From positions 1-64,000 of the forward strand of contig JASGDN010000042.1 in NCBI GenBank assembly GCA_049841275.1: 64,000 nt of DNA, given 5' to 3'. This DNA is from JASGDN01 sp049841275 (GTDB lineage: Bacteria; Chloroflexota; Chloroflexia; Thermomicrobiales; UBA6265). The notes under the pieces were generated by a model. The model saw only the letters and a list, made by a program, of their open reading frames with translations. It had not been told where the DNA came from and ran no database searches. How positions within the stretch are numbered: position 1 is the stretch's first letter; each line of letters opens with the position of its first letter. The translations under genes and the position numbers were made by a program. Positions 1 to 8,768 of this stretch are shown here, one piece after another.

Positions 1-111
1 CTCAATCTCGTCCGGCACGATCCGACCCGCGGGACGCGGAGTATCCGGGTCCAGCGCAAACGGGCAGGGTGGGACATGACGATCCTCTATGCCATCCTCG
101 GCCTCTCCTGA
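1..111 (+). CDS. Transposase, C-terminal end (partial), ISAs1/IS4-like
   Basis: The plus strand is open from base 1 to a TGA at 109-111. It encodes 36 residues with the pattern LNLVRH...RKRAGWD followed by a short hydrophobic end. Closing residues of the form NLLR...K-RAGWD are what I know from ISAs1-type DDE transposases. The stop codon is followed at once by a 16-base terminal-repeat-like sequence, as expected at the right end of such an element. The catalytic domain lies outside the window, so activity cannot be judged. The family assignment rests on this short tail and on the adjacent repeat. Confidence 0.6.
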   Translation, partial: LNLVRHDPTRGTRSIRVQRKRAGWDMTILYAILGLS

Positions 112-127
112 GAATGCGATTGCCCTG
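112..127 (+). mobile_element. Right terminal inverted repeat of the insertion sequence
   Basis: GAATGCGATTGCCCTG starts directly after the transposase stop. The same 16 bases, plus one more, occur in reverse complement at 35902-35918, far too long a match for chance in 64 kb. It is read as the outer end of the element, so the chromosome resumes at about base 128. The left end is outside the window, so no target duplication can be verified. Confidence 0.6.
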
Positions 128-129
128 AA

Positions 130-161
130 GACGAGCCGCTCGCAAACACGAGCGGCCCGTC
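130..161. terminator. Hairpin terminator beside the IS end
   Basis: A 13-bp stem with one G.T pair (arms 130-142 and 149-161, loop CAAACA) sits two bases outside the IS end. The plus-strand tail TGGCGTTTA is only weakly T-rich. It probably belonged to the gene into whose 3' flank the element inserted. Confidence 0.5.
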
Positions 162-308
162 TGGCGTTTATACTCGTCGACATATGCCCGATGCGTGATC
201 TGATCGGGGTGGTCTGGTCCCCGCATCGGAGTCCAGGAATCGGCTCACCGACCGCGCCGCCTTCCGTTGCGGCTCGTTCTCCATCGTGTGGGATGGAAAA
301 GGAACGTT

Positions 309-1199
309 GTGGACTATCTGGTCTTTGGCGTCGGATTCGGATCGACGCTCGTCCTGATCGGCTGGGTGCTCCGGCAATTCGGTCCATCCTTCCGCTACCG
401 GGACACGCCTGACGACGTGCTGAGCGCCGAGGAGATCCTTGAGCGCAATGACTGGCAACGCTTCTGCATCGCGATGGGCGCGCTGCTCTCGGTCTGTGGC
501 GCCGTCATCCTGCTGGCGACGCTCCTCACCCTGCTCGTTCGCCCGTCGGATACCGTCGGCACCATCATCGTGGGAAGCCTCTTCGTGATCTCGCTCCTGG
601 CCGTAGCCGCCTGGATCGTGCTGTATGTGAACCAGCATCGCGCCCTGGCTGGCGACCGGCGGGCCGAAGTCACTGCCGCCATGCGCACCCGCAAACCGGC
701 CCAGCCTCGCCAGGCACGTACCCCAGCCACCGCCAAGGCAACGTCCGCGTCGACAACCGACCCCCCGGAACCGACCACGGCGAAGGATTCCACGGAAGGC
801 CTGGAAGCCCTGGAGCGACGCCGAAAGACGGTTCAGCAACAGCGCGCGGCATCCGCAGCCGAGGAACCCGATGCTTCGACCCGGCAGGCACCACCCTCTC
901 AGCCCGAGCCAACCACTGAGGCGCCTGTCGAAAGTGCACCGGCAACGACAACCACCACGACGCCCGCACCGGCCATCGCCGATCCCACGCAGGCGTTGCG
1001 TAACGTGCAGTTCAAGCGTGCCGGGACAAATCGCAGCCGCGATCAGGCATCGTCCAAGGGGCGTTCAGAGCATGCCGAGGGCGTTTCGACCGCTCGTCAC
1101 AGCGCATCCGTTTCGGAATCGGCGTCGGTTCCCGAGGAACCTGCCACCGACGACGACGCATCGCCAGACAAGACAACACCCTCGGAAGCCGATGCATAA
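309..1199 (+). CDS. Three-helix membrane protein with long disordered tail, function unknown
   Basis: The protein has 296 residues. Three hydrophobic segments lie at about residues 3-21, 53-76 and 84-107. They are followed by about 190 residues rich in Ala, Pro, Thr, Ser, Glu and Arg, with no visible fold and presumably cytoplasmic. I do not recognise a family. I chose the GTG at 309 because AAAAGGA lies 6-7 bases upstream and the protein then begins straight into the first helix. An upstream in-frame ATG at 267 would add 14 residues with no ribosome site. The next gene on the same strand is 115 bp away. A membrane anchor with an extended tail could recruit partners, but nothing here shows which. 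Confidence 0.7.
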   Translation: MDYLVFGVGFGSTLVLIGWVLRQFGPSFRYRDTPDDVLSAEEILERNDWQRFCIAMGALLSVCGAVILLATLLTLLVRPSDTVGTIIVGSLFVISLLAVAAWIVLYVNQHRALAGDRRAEVTAAMRTRKPAQPRQARTPATAKATSASTTDPPEPTTAKDSTEGLEALERRRKTVQQQRAASAAEEPDASTRQAPPSQPEPTTEAPVESAPATTTTTTPAPAIADPTQALRNVQFKRAGTNRSRDQASSKGRSEHAEGVSTARHSASVSESASVPEEPATDDDASPDKTTPSEADA

Positions 1200-1313
1200 G
1201 GCGTAAACGCGCAGGTAACGCACGGGCGACATGCCTTGTATGTCGTCCGGAGCGATCACGCCTGGGCGGGCTGCTGGTCGCACTCACTCTGGAAGCCAAG
1301 GAAGGAACCGTAC

Positions 1314-1559
1314 GTGGGAATCATCGGCTGGATCGTCGTCGGCATTGCGGCGGGGTGGCTTGCGGGCGTCATCACCCGCACGAACCGCAACATCTGGGGG
1401 GACCTCGTTCTCGGACTGATCGGGGCGCTCATCGCCGGATGGATCACCGACAACCGCGTCGGAGGCGACGCCGGCCTGATCTCCAGCATCATCGTCTCGG
1501 CAGTCGTTGCCGCCATCCTGGTCGTCGTCAAGAACGTGATTGCCGGCCGCTCGTCGTAG
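1314..1559 (+). CDS. GlsB/YeaQ/YmgE family small membrane protein
   Basis: An 81-residue, almost wholly hydrophobic protein with three predicted helices and the Gly-rich signature of the family (GIIGWIVVGIAAGWLAG near the start, a GD-LG-IGA centre and a VV-A-hydrophobic end). These proteins are called transglycosylase-associated or stress-induced membrane proteins in other bacteria; the molecular role is not established. The GTG start is preceded by AAGGAAGG at a spacing of eight bases. The upstream ATG at 1236 would add a non-hydrophobic stretch and is not favoured. The gene ends before a strong hairpin shared with the convergent transporter operon. Confidence 0.85.
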   Translation: MGIIGWIVVGIAAGWLAGVITRTNRNIWGDLVLGLIGALIAGWITDNRVGGDAGLISSIIVSAVVAAILVVVKNVIAGRSS

Positions 1560-1579
1560 CGGCGCGCCAAGAGTCATCC

Positions 1580-1625
1580 GACGAAGACGGGTCACCGGCT
1601 GAGCGGCCGGTGACCCGTCTTCGTC
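1580..1625. terminator. Long perfect hairpin between convergent genes
   Basis: Arms 1580-1598 and 1607-1625 pair over 19 bp without mismatch around an eight-base loop. It lies between the GlsB-like gene (plus) and the OpuC-type permease (minus), so it can serve both. There is no T-tract on either side. Confidence 0.85.
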
Positions 1626-1677
1626 AGAGCAGAAACAACCGGATCATCGAAACAGGGCGATCAGAAGCCGCACCGAT

Positions 1678-2325
1678 TCACCGGTTACGGCTGGCACGCT
1701 GCGCGCGAGCGACCGGCGTCACCTGCTCCAGCAACCGCATTGCGAGGTCGGTTGCGATGGCCAGGCAGATGATCGCGAGCACGCCGGCCAGCACCATTGC
1801 CGGATAGTTCCGGCCGATCCCCACGAAAAGCAGTTCGCCCAGGCCGCCCGCGTTGATCCATCCCGCGATCGTGGTGAGCCCGATCACGGCCACCAGGGCA
1901 GTCCGGACGCCTGCCACAATCACCGGCGACGCCAGCGGCACCCAGACGCGGACGTAGAGTTGCCAGGCGGTCATGCCCAGGCCGGATGCAGCCTCCAGTG
2001 TCGCGGCCTCGACACCGCGCAATCCGGCGACGATGTTCCGGACGAGAAACACCTGCGCGTAAAGCACCAGCATGATCAGCGCCGGGCGGGTACCCAGTCC
2101 CTGGGACGGGATCAGGAAGGCCAGCAGGGCAAGACTCGGAATCGTGTACACGAAGCCGAGCAGGGCCAGGATCGGGAAGGTGAGGGGACGAACGACGGCG
2201 GCGACCGTCCCGATGACCGCCGCGATCGGAAAGGCAATGACAATAGCCAGGATCGAGAGCCGCAGGTGCTCCCAGGTCAGCTGACCGATTTGTCCCCAGT
2301 GTCTCGTCAGGTAAGAGAGATCCAT
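1678..2325 (-). CDS. opuCB: ABC transporter permease, glycine betaine/osmoprotectant (OpuC) type
   Basis: The 215-residue protein is nearly all membrane segments and carries the binding-protein-dependent permease loop (EAASGLGMTAWQ) at about residues 110-125. Length and sequence fit the small OpuCB/OpuCD-type permeases that import quaternary ammonium compatible solutes. It is the last gene of a minus-strand operon, seven bases after the ATPase gene. This reading frame is intact, but two upstream components of the same operon are damaged, so the transporter as a whole may be non-functional. Specificity (glycine betaine, choline or carnitine) cannot be read from the permease. Confidence 0.88.
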   Translation of the reverse strand: MDLSYLTRHWGQIGQLTWEHLRLSILAIVIAFPIAAVIGTVAAVVRPLTFPILALLGFVYTIPSLALLAFLIPSQGLGTRPALIMLVLYAQVFLVRNIVAGLRGVEAATLEAASGLGMTAWQLYVRVWVPLASPVIVAGVRTALVAVIGLTTIAGWINAGGLGELLFVGIGRNYPAMVLAGVLAIICLAIATDLAMRLLEQVTPVARAQRASRNR

Positions 2326-2332
2326 CGCTACC

Positions 2333-3370
2333 TCACGAGTTCGCGGCGACGACCGGCGGTACCGATACGCCGCCTTCGCCCACGGCGTGCTGGATCGATG
2401 CGAGGGTGACGGTCCCTATCACCGTGCCGGACGCATCGAGCACAGCCGCGCGCGGCGCACCTGATTCAAGCAACGCCGAAACGCCGTCCCGCAGCGATGT
2501 TCCCGCGCCAAGTTCGGGCAGCCCCTGGGAACCGGCGGGACCCGGCTCGATCGCCAGTGCGATCGGCAGGAGACCGAGCCGGCGCATCGTATCCCGCGCC
2601 CCGACCAGATCGGAGACGAAGTCGTCCGCCGGCGCCGTCAGGATGTCCAGCGGGGTGCCGACCTGAACGATCCGCCCGTCGCGCATCACCACGATTCGGT
2701 CGGCGTGTTTCACTGCCTCCTCGATGTCATGCGTCACGAACACGATCGTCTGGACGAACTGGCGGTGGATGAGCTTCACCTCGTCCTGCAACCGGAGGCG
2801 GGTGATCGCGTCCAGCGCGCCGAACGGTTCGTCCATGAGCATCGTGCGCGGTTGCGCGGCAAGTGCCCGCGCCAGCCCGACGCGCTGTTGCTCGCCGCCG
2901 GAGAGCTGCGCCGGGTAGCGGGTTGCATAGGTGGAGGCGGGCAAGCCGACGAGGTCGAGCAACTCGCTCACACGCTGCGCCGTCTCCTGCTTCGACCATT
3001 TCAGGAGATTCGGCACCACGGCCACATTCTCCCGTACCCGCATATGGGGGAAAAGGCCGCTCTGCTGGATCACGTAGCCGATGCTACGGCGGATCTCGAC
3101 GGCGGGTTTCTGATGGATCTCATCGCCGTCGATGACGATCCGGCCGGATGTCGGCTCGATGATGCGGTTGATGAGTTTCAGCAAGGTCGTCTTGCCGCAT
3201 CCGGACGGACCGAGCAGCACGACGAATTCGCCCGGCTCGATCCGGAACGTCACCCCATCCACCGCTGCCCGCCCGGAGGCCGCATAACTCTTGCGCACAT
3301 CGACGAACTCGATGCCGCTGCCGCGCTCCGCCCGGGCTACGCCACGTAGATCCGCCGTGTGGCCGTTCAT
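2333..3370 (-). CDS. opuCA: ABC transporter ATP-binding protein, OpuCA type
   Basis: The 345-residue protein has Walker A GPSGCGKT at residues 54-61, the LSGGEQQRV signature, Walker B MLMDEPFGALD and the switch histidine in VTHD. After the ATPase domain a C-terminal extension of about 100 residues ends in one CBS-like repeat (AAVLDASGTVIGTVT). OpuCA proteins often carry CBS domains that sense ionic strength; only one looks recognisable here. The ATG at 3370 is chosen because upstream in-frame residues are unlike the family. It follows the broken binding-protein gene by 62 bases. It energises uptake together with the permease at 1678-2325. Confidence 0.88.
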   Translation of the reverse strand: MNGHTADLRGVARAERGSGIEFVDVRKSYAASGRAAVDGVTFRIEPGEFVVLLGPSGCGKTTLLKLINRIIEPTSGRIVIDGDEIHQKPAVEIRRSIGYVIQQSGLFPHMRVRENVAVVPNLLKWSKQETAQRVSELLDLVGLPASTYATRYPAQLSGGEQQRVGLARALAAQPRTMLMDEPFGALDAITRLRLQDEVKLIHRQFVQTIVFVTHDIEEAVKHADRIVVMRDGRIVQVGTPLDILTAPADDFVSDLVGARDTMRRLGLLPIALAIEPGPAGSQGLPELGAGTSLRDGVSALLESGAPRAAVLDASGTVIGTVTLASIQHAVGEGGVSVPPVVAANS

Positions 3371-3432
3371 GCTTGCGGTCAATCCCTTCTCACGAACGCG
3401 GGGAGGGATCGATGTCCCTCCCCGCTGTGGCA

Positions 3433-4443
3433 TCATCCCTGCCCAATGAAACCGTTGTCGGTGAGATATGTCTTGGCAACGTCTGCGGGATCCTTCTTGT
3501 CGTCGCCATCGACCTGCCAGTTGAGACCCGAAAGGATCTGGTCGGTAAGGCTGGTCGTGACGGCATTGAAGCGGTCCGCAATGGCCGGGTAGGCGGTCAT
3601 GATCTCCTCGCGGACGACCGGCGCGACGTTGTACGGTGGCCAGAGGCCCCTGTCGTCCTGCAGCAGCACCAGATCGTAGCCGGAAATCTGTCCGTCAGTG
3701 CCGAATGCAAGCACCACCTGGGCGTCGCCATCGAGCAATGCCTGGTATTTCAGGCCGGGAGCCACGGGCAGCACGTCGAGCTTGCCAATTCCGTCTCCAT
3801 AGACACGCTCGAGGCCAAGCAAACCGTCCTGACGCTCCGGGAAGTCAGCCGGCGCGGAGATGGTGAGACCGTCCGCCTGCTCCGCGAGCTAGGAGATCGT
3901 CGTGATGCCTTTCTCCTCGGAGAAATCCCGCTTCACGGCCAGCGCCTGGGTATTGTTCGCCTGCGACCGTGCGAGCCAGATCAGCCCGAACTTCTCCTTG
4001 TATTGCGCCGCGACGAGGTCGTAGACGGCCTGGGAAAGATCGCCTCCGCCAGCCACCGGGCTCGCCTCCATCGCGGGACTGGCGACCGGAGAAGCCGCAG
4101 GAGTGCCAGACCCTCCCTCCGCATCTGCGACCGTGAGGCCGAGGACTTCGGTCAGACCGGTGCCGGTGTACTCGGGATAGAGCGAGATATCGCCCTTCAC
4201 GAGCGCCTCCTGCGCGATCTGCGTCCTACCCAGGTTGAGCGCATCCTTGGTGGAAATGCCCATATCCTTCAGGACTTCGAGATACATGTTGCCGAGGATG
4301 AACTGCTCCGTGAAGTCCTTCGAGCCAACGGTGACGGTCTGGTCCTGCGCGAGAATCCCTCTTCCGCCCGTGACCGCGAGCAGTGAGGCAGCAGCCGGAG
4401 CGACGATGGCGCCCTTGATTACTGTGCGACGATTCAGCGTCAT
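3433..4443 (-). pseudogene. Osmoprotectant-binding protein (OpuCC type) interrupted by an in-frame amber codon
   Basis: From the ATG at 4443 (AAAGGACA eight bases upstream) the frame encodes a signal peptide (residues 1-32) and the OpuC-type binding-domain start VGSKDFTEQF. It runs to a TAG at 3889-3891, codon 185. The same frame continues after the TAG with conserved sequence (LAEQADGLTISAP, later YNVAPVVREE) to a normal stop at 3433. Total length of 336 codons suits the family. One G-to-T change in a GAG codon would explain the stop; no frameshift is needed. A Pro/Ala/Ser-rich insert (PAASPVASP) of about 25 residues sits mid-domain. Sequencing error is possible, but the neighbouring permease is also truncated. 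Confidence 0.85.
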
Positions 4444-4504
4444 CAGTCTTGTCCTTTCATCGCGCCAGTTCCACCAGGAATACAGCGGCGGTGATGGTGC
4501 GCGC

Positions 4505-4717
4505 TCAGGCTCCCGTTCTCGGGGTGGCGACACGCTCAAGCCCATCCAGAAGCAATTCCGCGGCCAGCACCAGCGCCATCACGGAGAATGCGCCCGCGAG
4601 AAGGTAGGTACGGTCGAGAAGCGAGATACCGGTAACGATCCATTGGCTGAGGGTGCGGACGCCTGCCAGCGATGCCAGGGTCTTTTCATACGGAGACACA
4701 ATCGTTCCCCGCAGTTG
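4505..4717 (-). pseudogene. C-terminal remnant of a second OpuC-type permease
   Basis: About 70 codons are open between a TGA at 4718-4720 and the stop at 4505. They encode one membrane segment (LLAGAFSVMALVLAAELLLD) and the closing LERVATPR, which match the end of OpuCB/OpuCD-type permeases. The family is normally about 210 residues, so some two-thirds of the gene is missing upstream. It sits 61 bases before the binding-protein gene, where a second permease belongs. The GTG at 4697-4699 could start a 64-residue peptide, but I read the stretch as a relic of deletion. Confidence 0.72.
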
Positions 4718-4738
4718 TCACGAAATGGACACAAACTT

Positions 4739-4769
4739 GTTCTTCTCACCCCCTAGACTGGGGAAGAAC
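4739..4769. other. Inverted repeat in the leader of the ABC operon
   Basis: GTTCTTC (4739-4745) pairs with GAAGAAC (4763-4769), and CCCC with GGGG inside. It lies between the truncated permease and the ATPase gene beginning at 4808, close to where their promoter should be. It could be an operator or a leader hairpin; nothing decides. Confidence 0.35.
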
Positions 4770-4807
4770 GAGAAACGTGATGCGTATCAGGACTGTGGGA
4801 GTGTGTC

Positions 4808-5617
4808 ATGAGACGAAGAACACCCAACGACGGGATGATCGGCGGAAACAGCCCCGGCAGCGACGACATCATCCTCGCGCAGGGAGTCGTGAAGACGTAC
4901 GACACCGGCGGAACCAGGCTCCAGGCGCTGAAGGCAATCGATCTCACAGTGCACCGGGGCGAGATGGTCGCCGTCATGGGTCCCTCGGGGTGTGGCAAGA
5001 CGACGCTGCTCAACTGCCTCTCGGGTCTCGACTCGGTGAATGCCGGGCAGATCTGGCTCGAAGGCCAGGACCTCGCGACGATGGGCGACCGCGCCCGCAC
5101 CACCTACCGGGCGAAACGGATGGGCTTCATCTTCCAGGTCTACAACCTGCTTCCCGTCCTCAGCGCCGTCGAGAATGTCGAATTGCCGTTGCTTGTCTCC
5201 GGCGTCCGTCCCGGCGAGGCGCGCAAACGGGCGAACGATGCCCTCGACATCGTGGGACTCGCCGATTGGGCAAGCCACAAGCCGGCAGAGCTCTCCGGAG
5301 GCCAGCGCCAGCGCGTCACCATCGCTCGTTCGCTCGTGAACCGGCCCGCCATCGTCTGGGCCGACGAGCCGACCGGCGCCCTCGACTCGAAATCCGCCAC
5401 TGAGATCATGAGTCTCCTGCGCACGCTGAACCGCGAGCAGGGCCTGACCCTCGTGATCGTCACCCACGACCCTGGCGTCGGACGCCTCAGCCACCGGATC
5501 GTGCGCATGCAGGACGGCTCGATCGTCGGGGAGGAAACGCCGGCCGGAAGCAACGCCCATCACGAGGACATCGCCACCGAGATCGTCGGGCAGGGCAATC
5601 TGCCGGTCGACGCCTGA
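4808..5617 (+). CDS. ABC transporter ATP-binding protein, LolD/MacB type
   Basis: A 269-residue ATPase with Walker A GPSGCGKT at 58-65, signature LSGGQRQRV, Walker B with the subfamily-typical ADEPTGALD, and VTHDP. The first 20 residues are a non-conserved extension. LolD/MacB-type ATPases pair with FtsX-fold permeases in mechanotransmission or in release of lipids and peptides, not in classical import. A GGGAG ribosome site lies seven bases before the ATG. The partner permease begins 27 bases downstream, so the two form one operon. Substrate unknown; antimicrobial-peptide or lipid export is typical of the family. Confidence 0.9.
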   Translation: MRRRTPNDGMIGGNSPGSDDIILAQGVVKTYDTGGTRLQALKAIDLTVHRGEMVAVMGPSGCGKTTLLNCLSGLDSVNAGQIWLEGQDLATMGDRARTTYRAKRMGFIFQVYNLLPVLSAVENVELPLLVSGVRPGEARKRANDALDIVGLADWASHKPAELSGGQRQRVTIARSLVNRPAIVWADEPTGALDSKSATEIMSLLRTLNREQGLTLVIVTHDPGVGRLSHRIVRMQDGSIVGEETPAGSNAHHEDIATEIVGQGNLPVDA

Positions 5618-5644
5618 TCGCGACCCAGACGGAGGCCACCATCC

Positions 5645-8600
5645 ATGAAGACGATCTTCGGCGTCCCAATGACGACGATCACCATCGTGCTCGTCGTCCT
5701 CCTTGCCATTTGCCTGCTTTCGGTTCTGCTGATCGCCATCCGGCGGCCGGTCATCTTCAAGCTTGGCATTCGCAACATCCCGCGCCGCAAGACGCAGACG
5801 GCGCTGATCGTCGTCGGCCTGATGCTCGCGACGCTCATCATCACCGCCGCGCTCGGCACCGGCGATACGCTCAACCGCTCGATCGACGACGACGCCCTCC
5901 GCACGCTCGGTCCGCTCGACGAGGTCGTCGTCTTCTCGAATGCGAACGATGGGACTGGCGAGGCCACCTCGGCACTTACACGAACCATCCCGGATTCTTC
6001 GATCCAGCTCGTGGAGCAGACGCTCGCCGGCAACGATGTCGTCCGCGCGATCGGAGGGGTGCTCTACAGCCAGGCGCCGGTCCTTAACCTTGGCACGAAC
6101 GATCCGGCCGGCGCCTCCTCGGTCGAGGACGTGATGTCCAAGGCCGTCCAGTCGGAGCCGAACGTTACCATCGCCGGACTCGACCAGGCGACGCTCGACG
6201 CCGTCGGCGGCCTGGAGACCGTCGATGGGCAGAAGGTCGACCTCACGACACTGGGCGCCGACGGCATCTATCTGGGCCAGAAGGGAGCCGACAAGCTGAA
6301 CGCACAGGTCGGCGACTACGTGGTCTTCTCCCTGAACAACCAGTTCCACAGCGGCGTCGTGAAGGGCATCGTGCCCAGCGAGGCGCTTACCGGCAGCATC
6401 GAGCCCGGCATGCCCTCGATCCTGATGGACCTCGCGCGTCTGCAACAACTGACTGGCAACGAAGGCAAGGTCAGCGGAGTCGGCATCGCCAACACCGGCA
6501 ACCAGCGATCGAGCGCAGCCCACACCGACACCGTCGTGAACGCATTGAAGCCTGTCCTGAAGGATCAGGGGCTTGGCGTGGTGCCGATCAAGCAGGACAA
6601 CCTCGATGGCGCCGAGTTCGCTGCGAGCGTGTTCGTCACCTTCTTCCTGGTTTTCGGCCTCTTCTCGATCGGCGTCGGCATCCTGCTGATCGTGCTCATC
6701 TTCACCATGCTGGCAGCCGAACGTCGCTCCGAAATGGGCATGCAACGAGCGATCGGAGCCCAACGCGGCGCCCTGGTCCAGCAATTCATCGCCGAGGGAA
6801 CGGGCTATTCCCTGCTTGCAGGCATCGTCGGCGTCGTGCTCGGCGTGGCCGCAACCTGGGCTATCGCGTGGGGCATCGGAGCCGCCATCGGCGGCGACAT
6901 CAGCATCAATCCTTACGTCTCGCCAAAGAGCATGATCGCCGCCTACGCGCTTGGCGTGACCATCACCTTCCTGGCGATCGTCGTCTCGTCTTCACGAGTG
7001 AGCCGGCTCAACGTGGTCGCCGCGATCCGCGACATTCCGGATGCCTACCATGCGAAGCGGAACCGCAAGCAGCTGGCCTGGGGCATTGCGATGATCGTGG
7101 TGGGCATCGTCGCGCTCGCCGCCGGGAAGGGCGATTCGAATGCGTTCCTCTTCATGGCCGGACTCACGCTGGTCCCGTTCGGCATCGCCACCATCTCGAC
7201 CTACTTCGGCGCGCCGACCCGCCTGGTCATGTCGATCGCGTCCATCATCGTCCTTGTGCTGTGGCTGATGCCGGACAGCATGTTCTCGGATATCTTCGGC
7301 GAGTTCGACGGCGGTATCGAGATGTTCTTCGTCTCCGGTATCTGCATCGTCGCAGCGTCGACCATCCTGATCCTGCAGAACCTCGACGCCATCCTCTCGA
7401 TCGCCGAGCACATCGGCAGCAGGATCCGTGGCCAGATTGCGGCCATTCGCCTCGCTGTCTCCTATCCCGCCGCCGCCAAGAGCCGGACGGGAATGACGAT
7501 CGCGATGTTCAGCCTCATCGTCTTCTCGCTGGTCATGATCGCGGCAATCAACGCGAACTTCGATCAGGCATTCTTCGGGACCGACGCCAACGCCGGCTGG
7601 CAGGTGCGGGTCGATGTGCCGCAGACCAATCCGATTTCGAACTTCGACGATACGCTCAGGTCCTCCGGAGTCGACACCGCACAGATCGCCGGTGAGGGCA
7701 GCCTGACGATGCCGAACGCCGGCGCAAACCGGGTGCGGGCAAAGGACACGGACGACTGGTCGCAATATACCGTGAACGTGATGGATGAGGGGTTCCTCTC
7801 CAATGCGACGATGAAGTTCTCCGGGCGCGCGGAAGGATACGACTCGGACGCCGCCATCATCGAGGCGCTCAGGACCGACCCCAATGTGGGAGTGATCGAT
7901 TCGTTCGCCATCCAGGATTCCAGCGGTTTCGGACAAGCTCCGACCCTGTCCATCGACGGCATCGTCGCGTCCGGAACCTTCGCCGCTCCGACCATCTCGG
8001 TCGACAGTGGTGAAGGTCAACCGAAGCAGGTCAGGATCATCGGCGTGATCGACTCGAAGATCTCGTCGCTCTACGGACTCTTCGTCGGGCCAGGCTCCAA
8101 GGCGCAGCTCTTCCCCAGCTTAGGGTCAGCTCCGACCTCCTACTTCCTGAAGCTGGCGCCAGGTGCGAACACCAAGCAGGTCTCCGACGACGTGGAACGG
8201 GCGCTGATCGCGCACGGCGCGCAGGCGGTCGACATTGCGCAGGAGTCCAGGGATGCGCAGGCGCAGCAGCGGTCGTTCCTGTACATCCTCGAAGGCTTCA
8301 TGGGCCTCGGCCTGATCGTCGGCATCGCGGCCGTCGGCGTGGTTGCATTCCGGGCGATTGTGGAACGCCGCCAGCAGATCGGCATGGTGCGCGCGATCGG
8401 GTTCCAACGCTCGACCGTCTCGCTTGCGTTCGTGTTCGAGTCAGCGGTCATCGTGATCCTCGGCGTGCTGGCCGGAGCGGTCTTCGGGCTGATCCTCGCC
8501 CGGAACGTGATCGCAAGCTCCTTCTTCGTCGATGGCGGTAGCGGGATCTCGTTCGTCGTGCCGTGGGGCACGGTGCTTGTCACCATCGGAGCCGCCATCA

Positions 8601-8680
8601 TCGCAGCCCTGCTGATGTCCTGGCTGCCCGCGCGGCAGGCCGCCTCGGTCTCGCCCGCCGAAGCCCTACGGTACGAATAG
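5645..8680 (+). CDS. Large FtsX-type ABC permease with two FtsX domains
   Basis: A 1011-residue membrane protein. An N-terminal helix (about residues 7-32) precedes the RNIPRRKTQTALIVVGL start typical of FtsX permeases. A large extracytoplasmic region of about 260 residues is followed by an FtsX core with the ERRSEMGMQRAIGAQR motif, further helices, a second IRLAVSYPAAAKSRTGM start, a second extracytoplasmic region, and a second FtsX core with ERRQQIGMVRAIGFQR. The double architecture is that of MacB-like/ABC-4 permeases of Gram-positive-type bacteria that act as one polypeptide. Directly downstream of its ATPase. The role is inferred only from family: efflux or lipoprotein/lipid handling. 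Confidence 0.9.
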   Translation: MKTIFGVPMTTITIVLVVLLAICLLSVLLIAIRRPVIFKLGIRNIPRRKTQTALIVVGLMLATLIITAALGTGDTLNRSIDDDALRTLGPLDEVVVFSNANDGTGEATSALTRTIPDSSIQLVEQTLAGNDVVRAIGGVLYSQAPVLNLGTNDPAGASSVEDVMSKAVQSEPNVTIAGLDQATLDAVGGLETVDGQKVDLTTLGADGIYLGQKGADKLNAQVGDYVVFSLNNQFHSGVVKGIVPSEALTGSIEPGMPSILMDLARLQQLTGNEGKVSGVGIANTGNQRSSAAHTDTVVNALKPVLKDQGLGVVPIKQDNLDGAEFAASVFVTFFLVFGLFSIGVGILLIVLIFTMLAAERRSEMGMQRAIGAQRGALVQQFIAEGTGYSLLAGIVGVVLGVAATWAIAWGIGAAIGGDISINPYVSPKSMIAAYALGVTITFLAIVVSSSRVSRLNVVAAIRDIPDAYHAKRNRKQLAWGIAMIVVGIVALAAGKGDSNAFLFMAGLTLVPFGIATISTYFGAPTRLVMSIASIIVLVLWLMPDSMFSDIFGEFDGGIEMFFVSGICIVAASTILILQNLDAILSIAEHIGSRIRGQIAAIRLAVSYPAAAKSRTGMTIAMFSLIVFSLVMIAAINANFDQAFFGTDANAGWQVRVDVPQTNPISNFDDTLRSSGVDTAQIAGEGSLTMPNAGANRVRAKDTDDWSQYTVNVMDEGFLSNATMKFSGRAEGYDSDAAIIEALRTDPNVGVIDSFAIQDSSGFGQAPTLSIDGIVASGTFAAPTISVDSGEGQPKQVRIIGVIDSKISSLYGLFVGPGSKAQLFPSLGSAPTSYFLKLAPGANTKQVSDDVERALIAHGAQAVDIAQESRDAQAQQRSFLYILEGFMGLGLIVGIAAVGVVAFRAIVERRQQIGMVRAIGFQRSTVSLAFVFESAVIVILGVLAGAVFGLILARNVIASSFFVDGGSGISFVVPWGTVLVTIGAAIIAALLMSWLPARQAASVSPAEALRYE

Positions 8681-8714
8681 GGACTGTACCGTTCGGTATA
8701 CTTCGCGAAGACAT

Positions 8715-8755
8715 CATGGTAAGTCCGGACGGCCTCGGCCATGTGCGTTACCATG
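8715..8755 (+). promoter_or_regulatory. Leader inverted repeat upstream of pyk
   Basis: CATGGTAA (8715-8722) pairs with TTACCATG (8748-8755), and the interior contains two smaller palindromes (GTCCGGAC, GGCCTCGGCC). With the tetraloop hairpin at 8769-8786 it makes the 135-bp gap before pyruvate kinase highly structured. It could be a terminator of the upstream operon or a regulatory leader. Confidence 0.4.
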
Positions 8756-8768
8756 ACAGCGATGGATG

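Noticed and set aside
1..183. Minus-strand frame open from an ATG at 183 to the window edge (61 codons)
   Set aside because: The plus strand of the same bases encodes a transposase C-terminus and an IS end, and the minus frame would run across a terminator hairpin.
4787..6784. A 665-codon frame on the minus strand opposite the ATPase and permease genes
   Set aside because: Antisense shadow of the MacB/FtsX-type genes; low-complexity charged translation.
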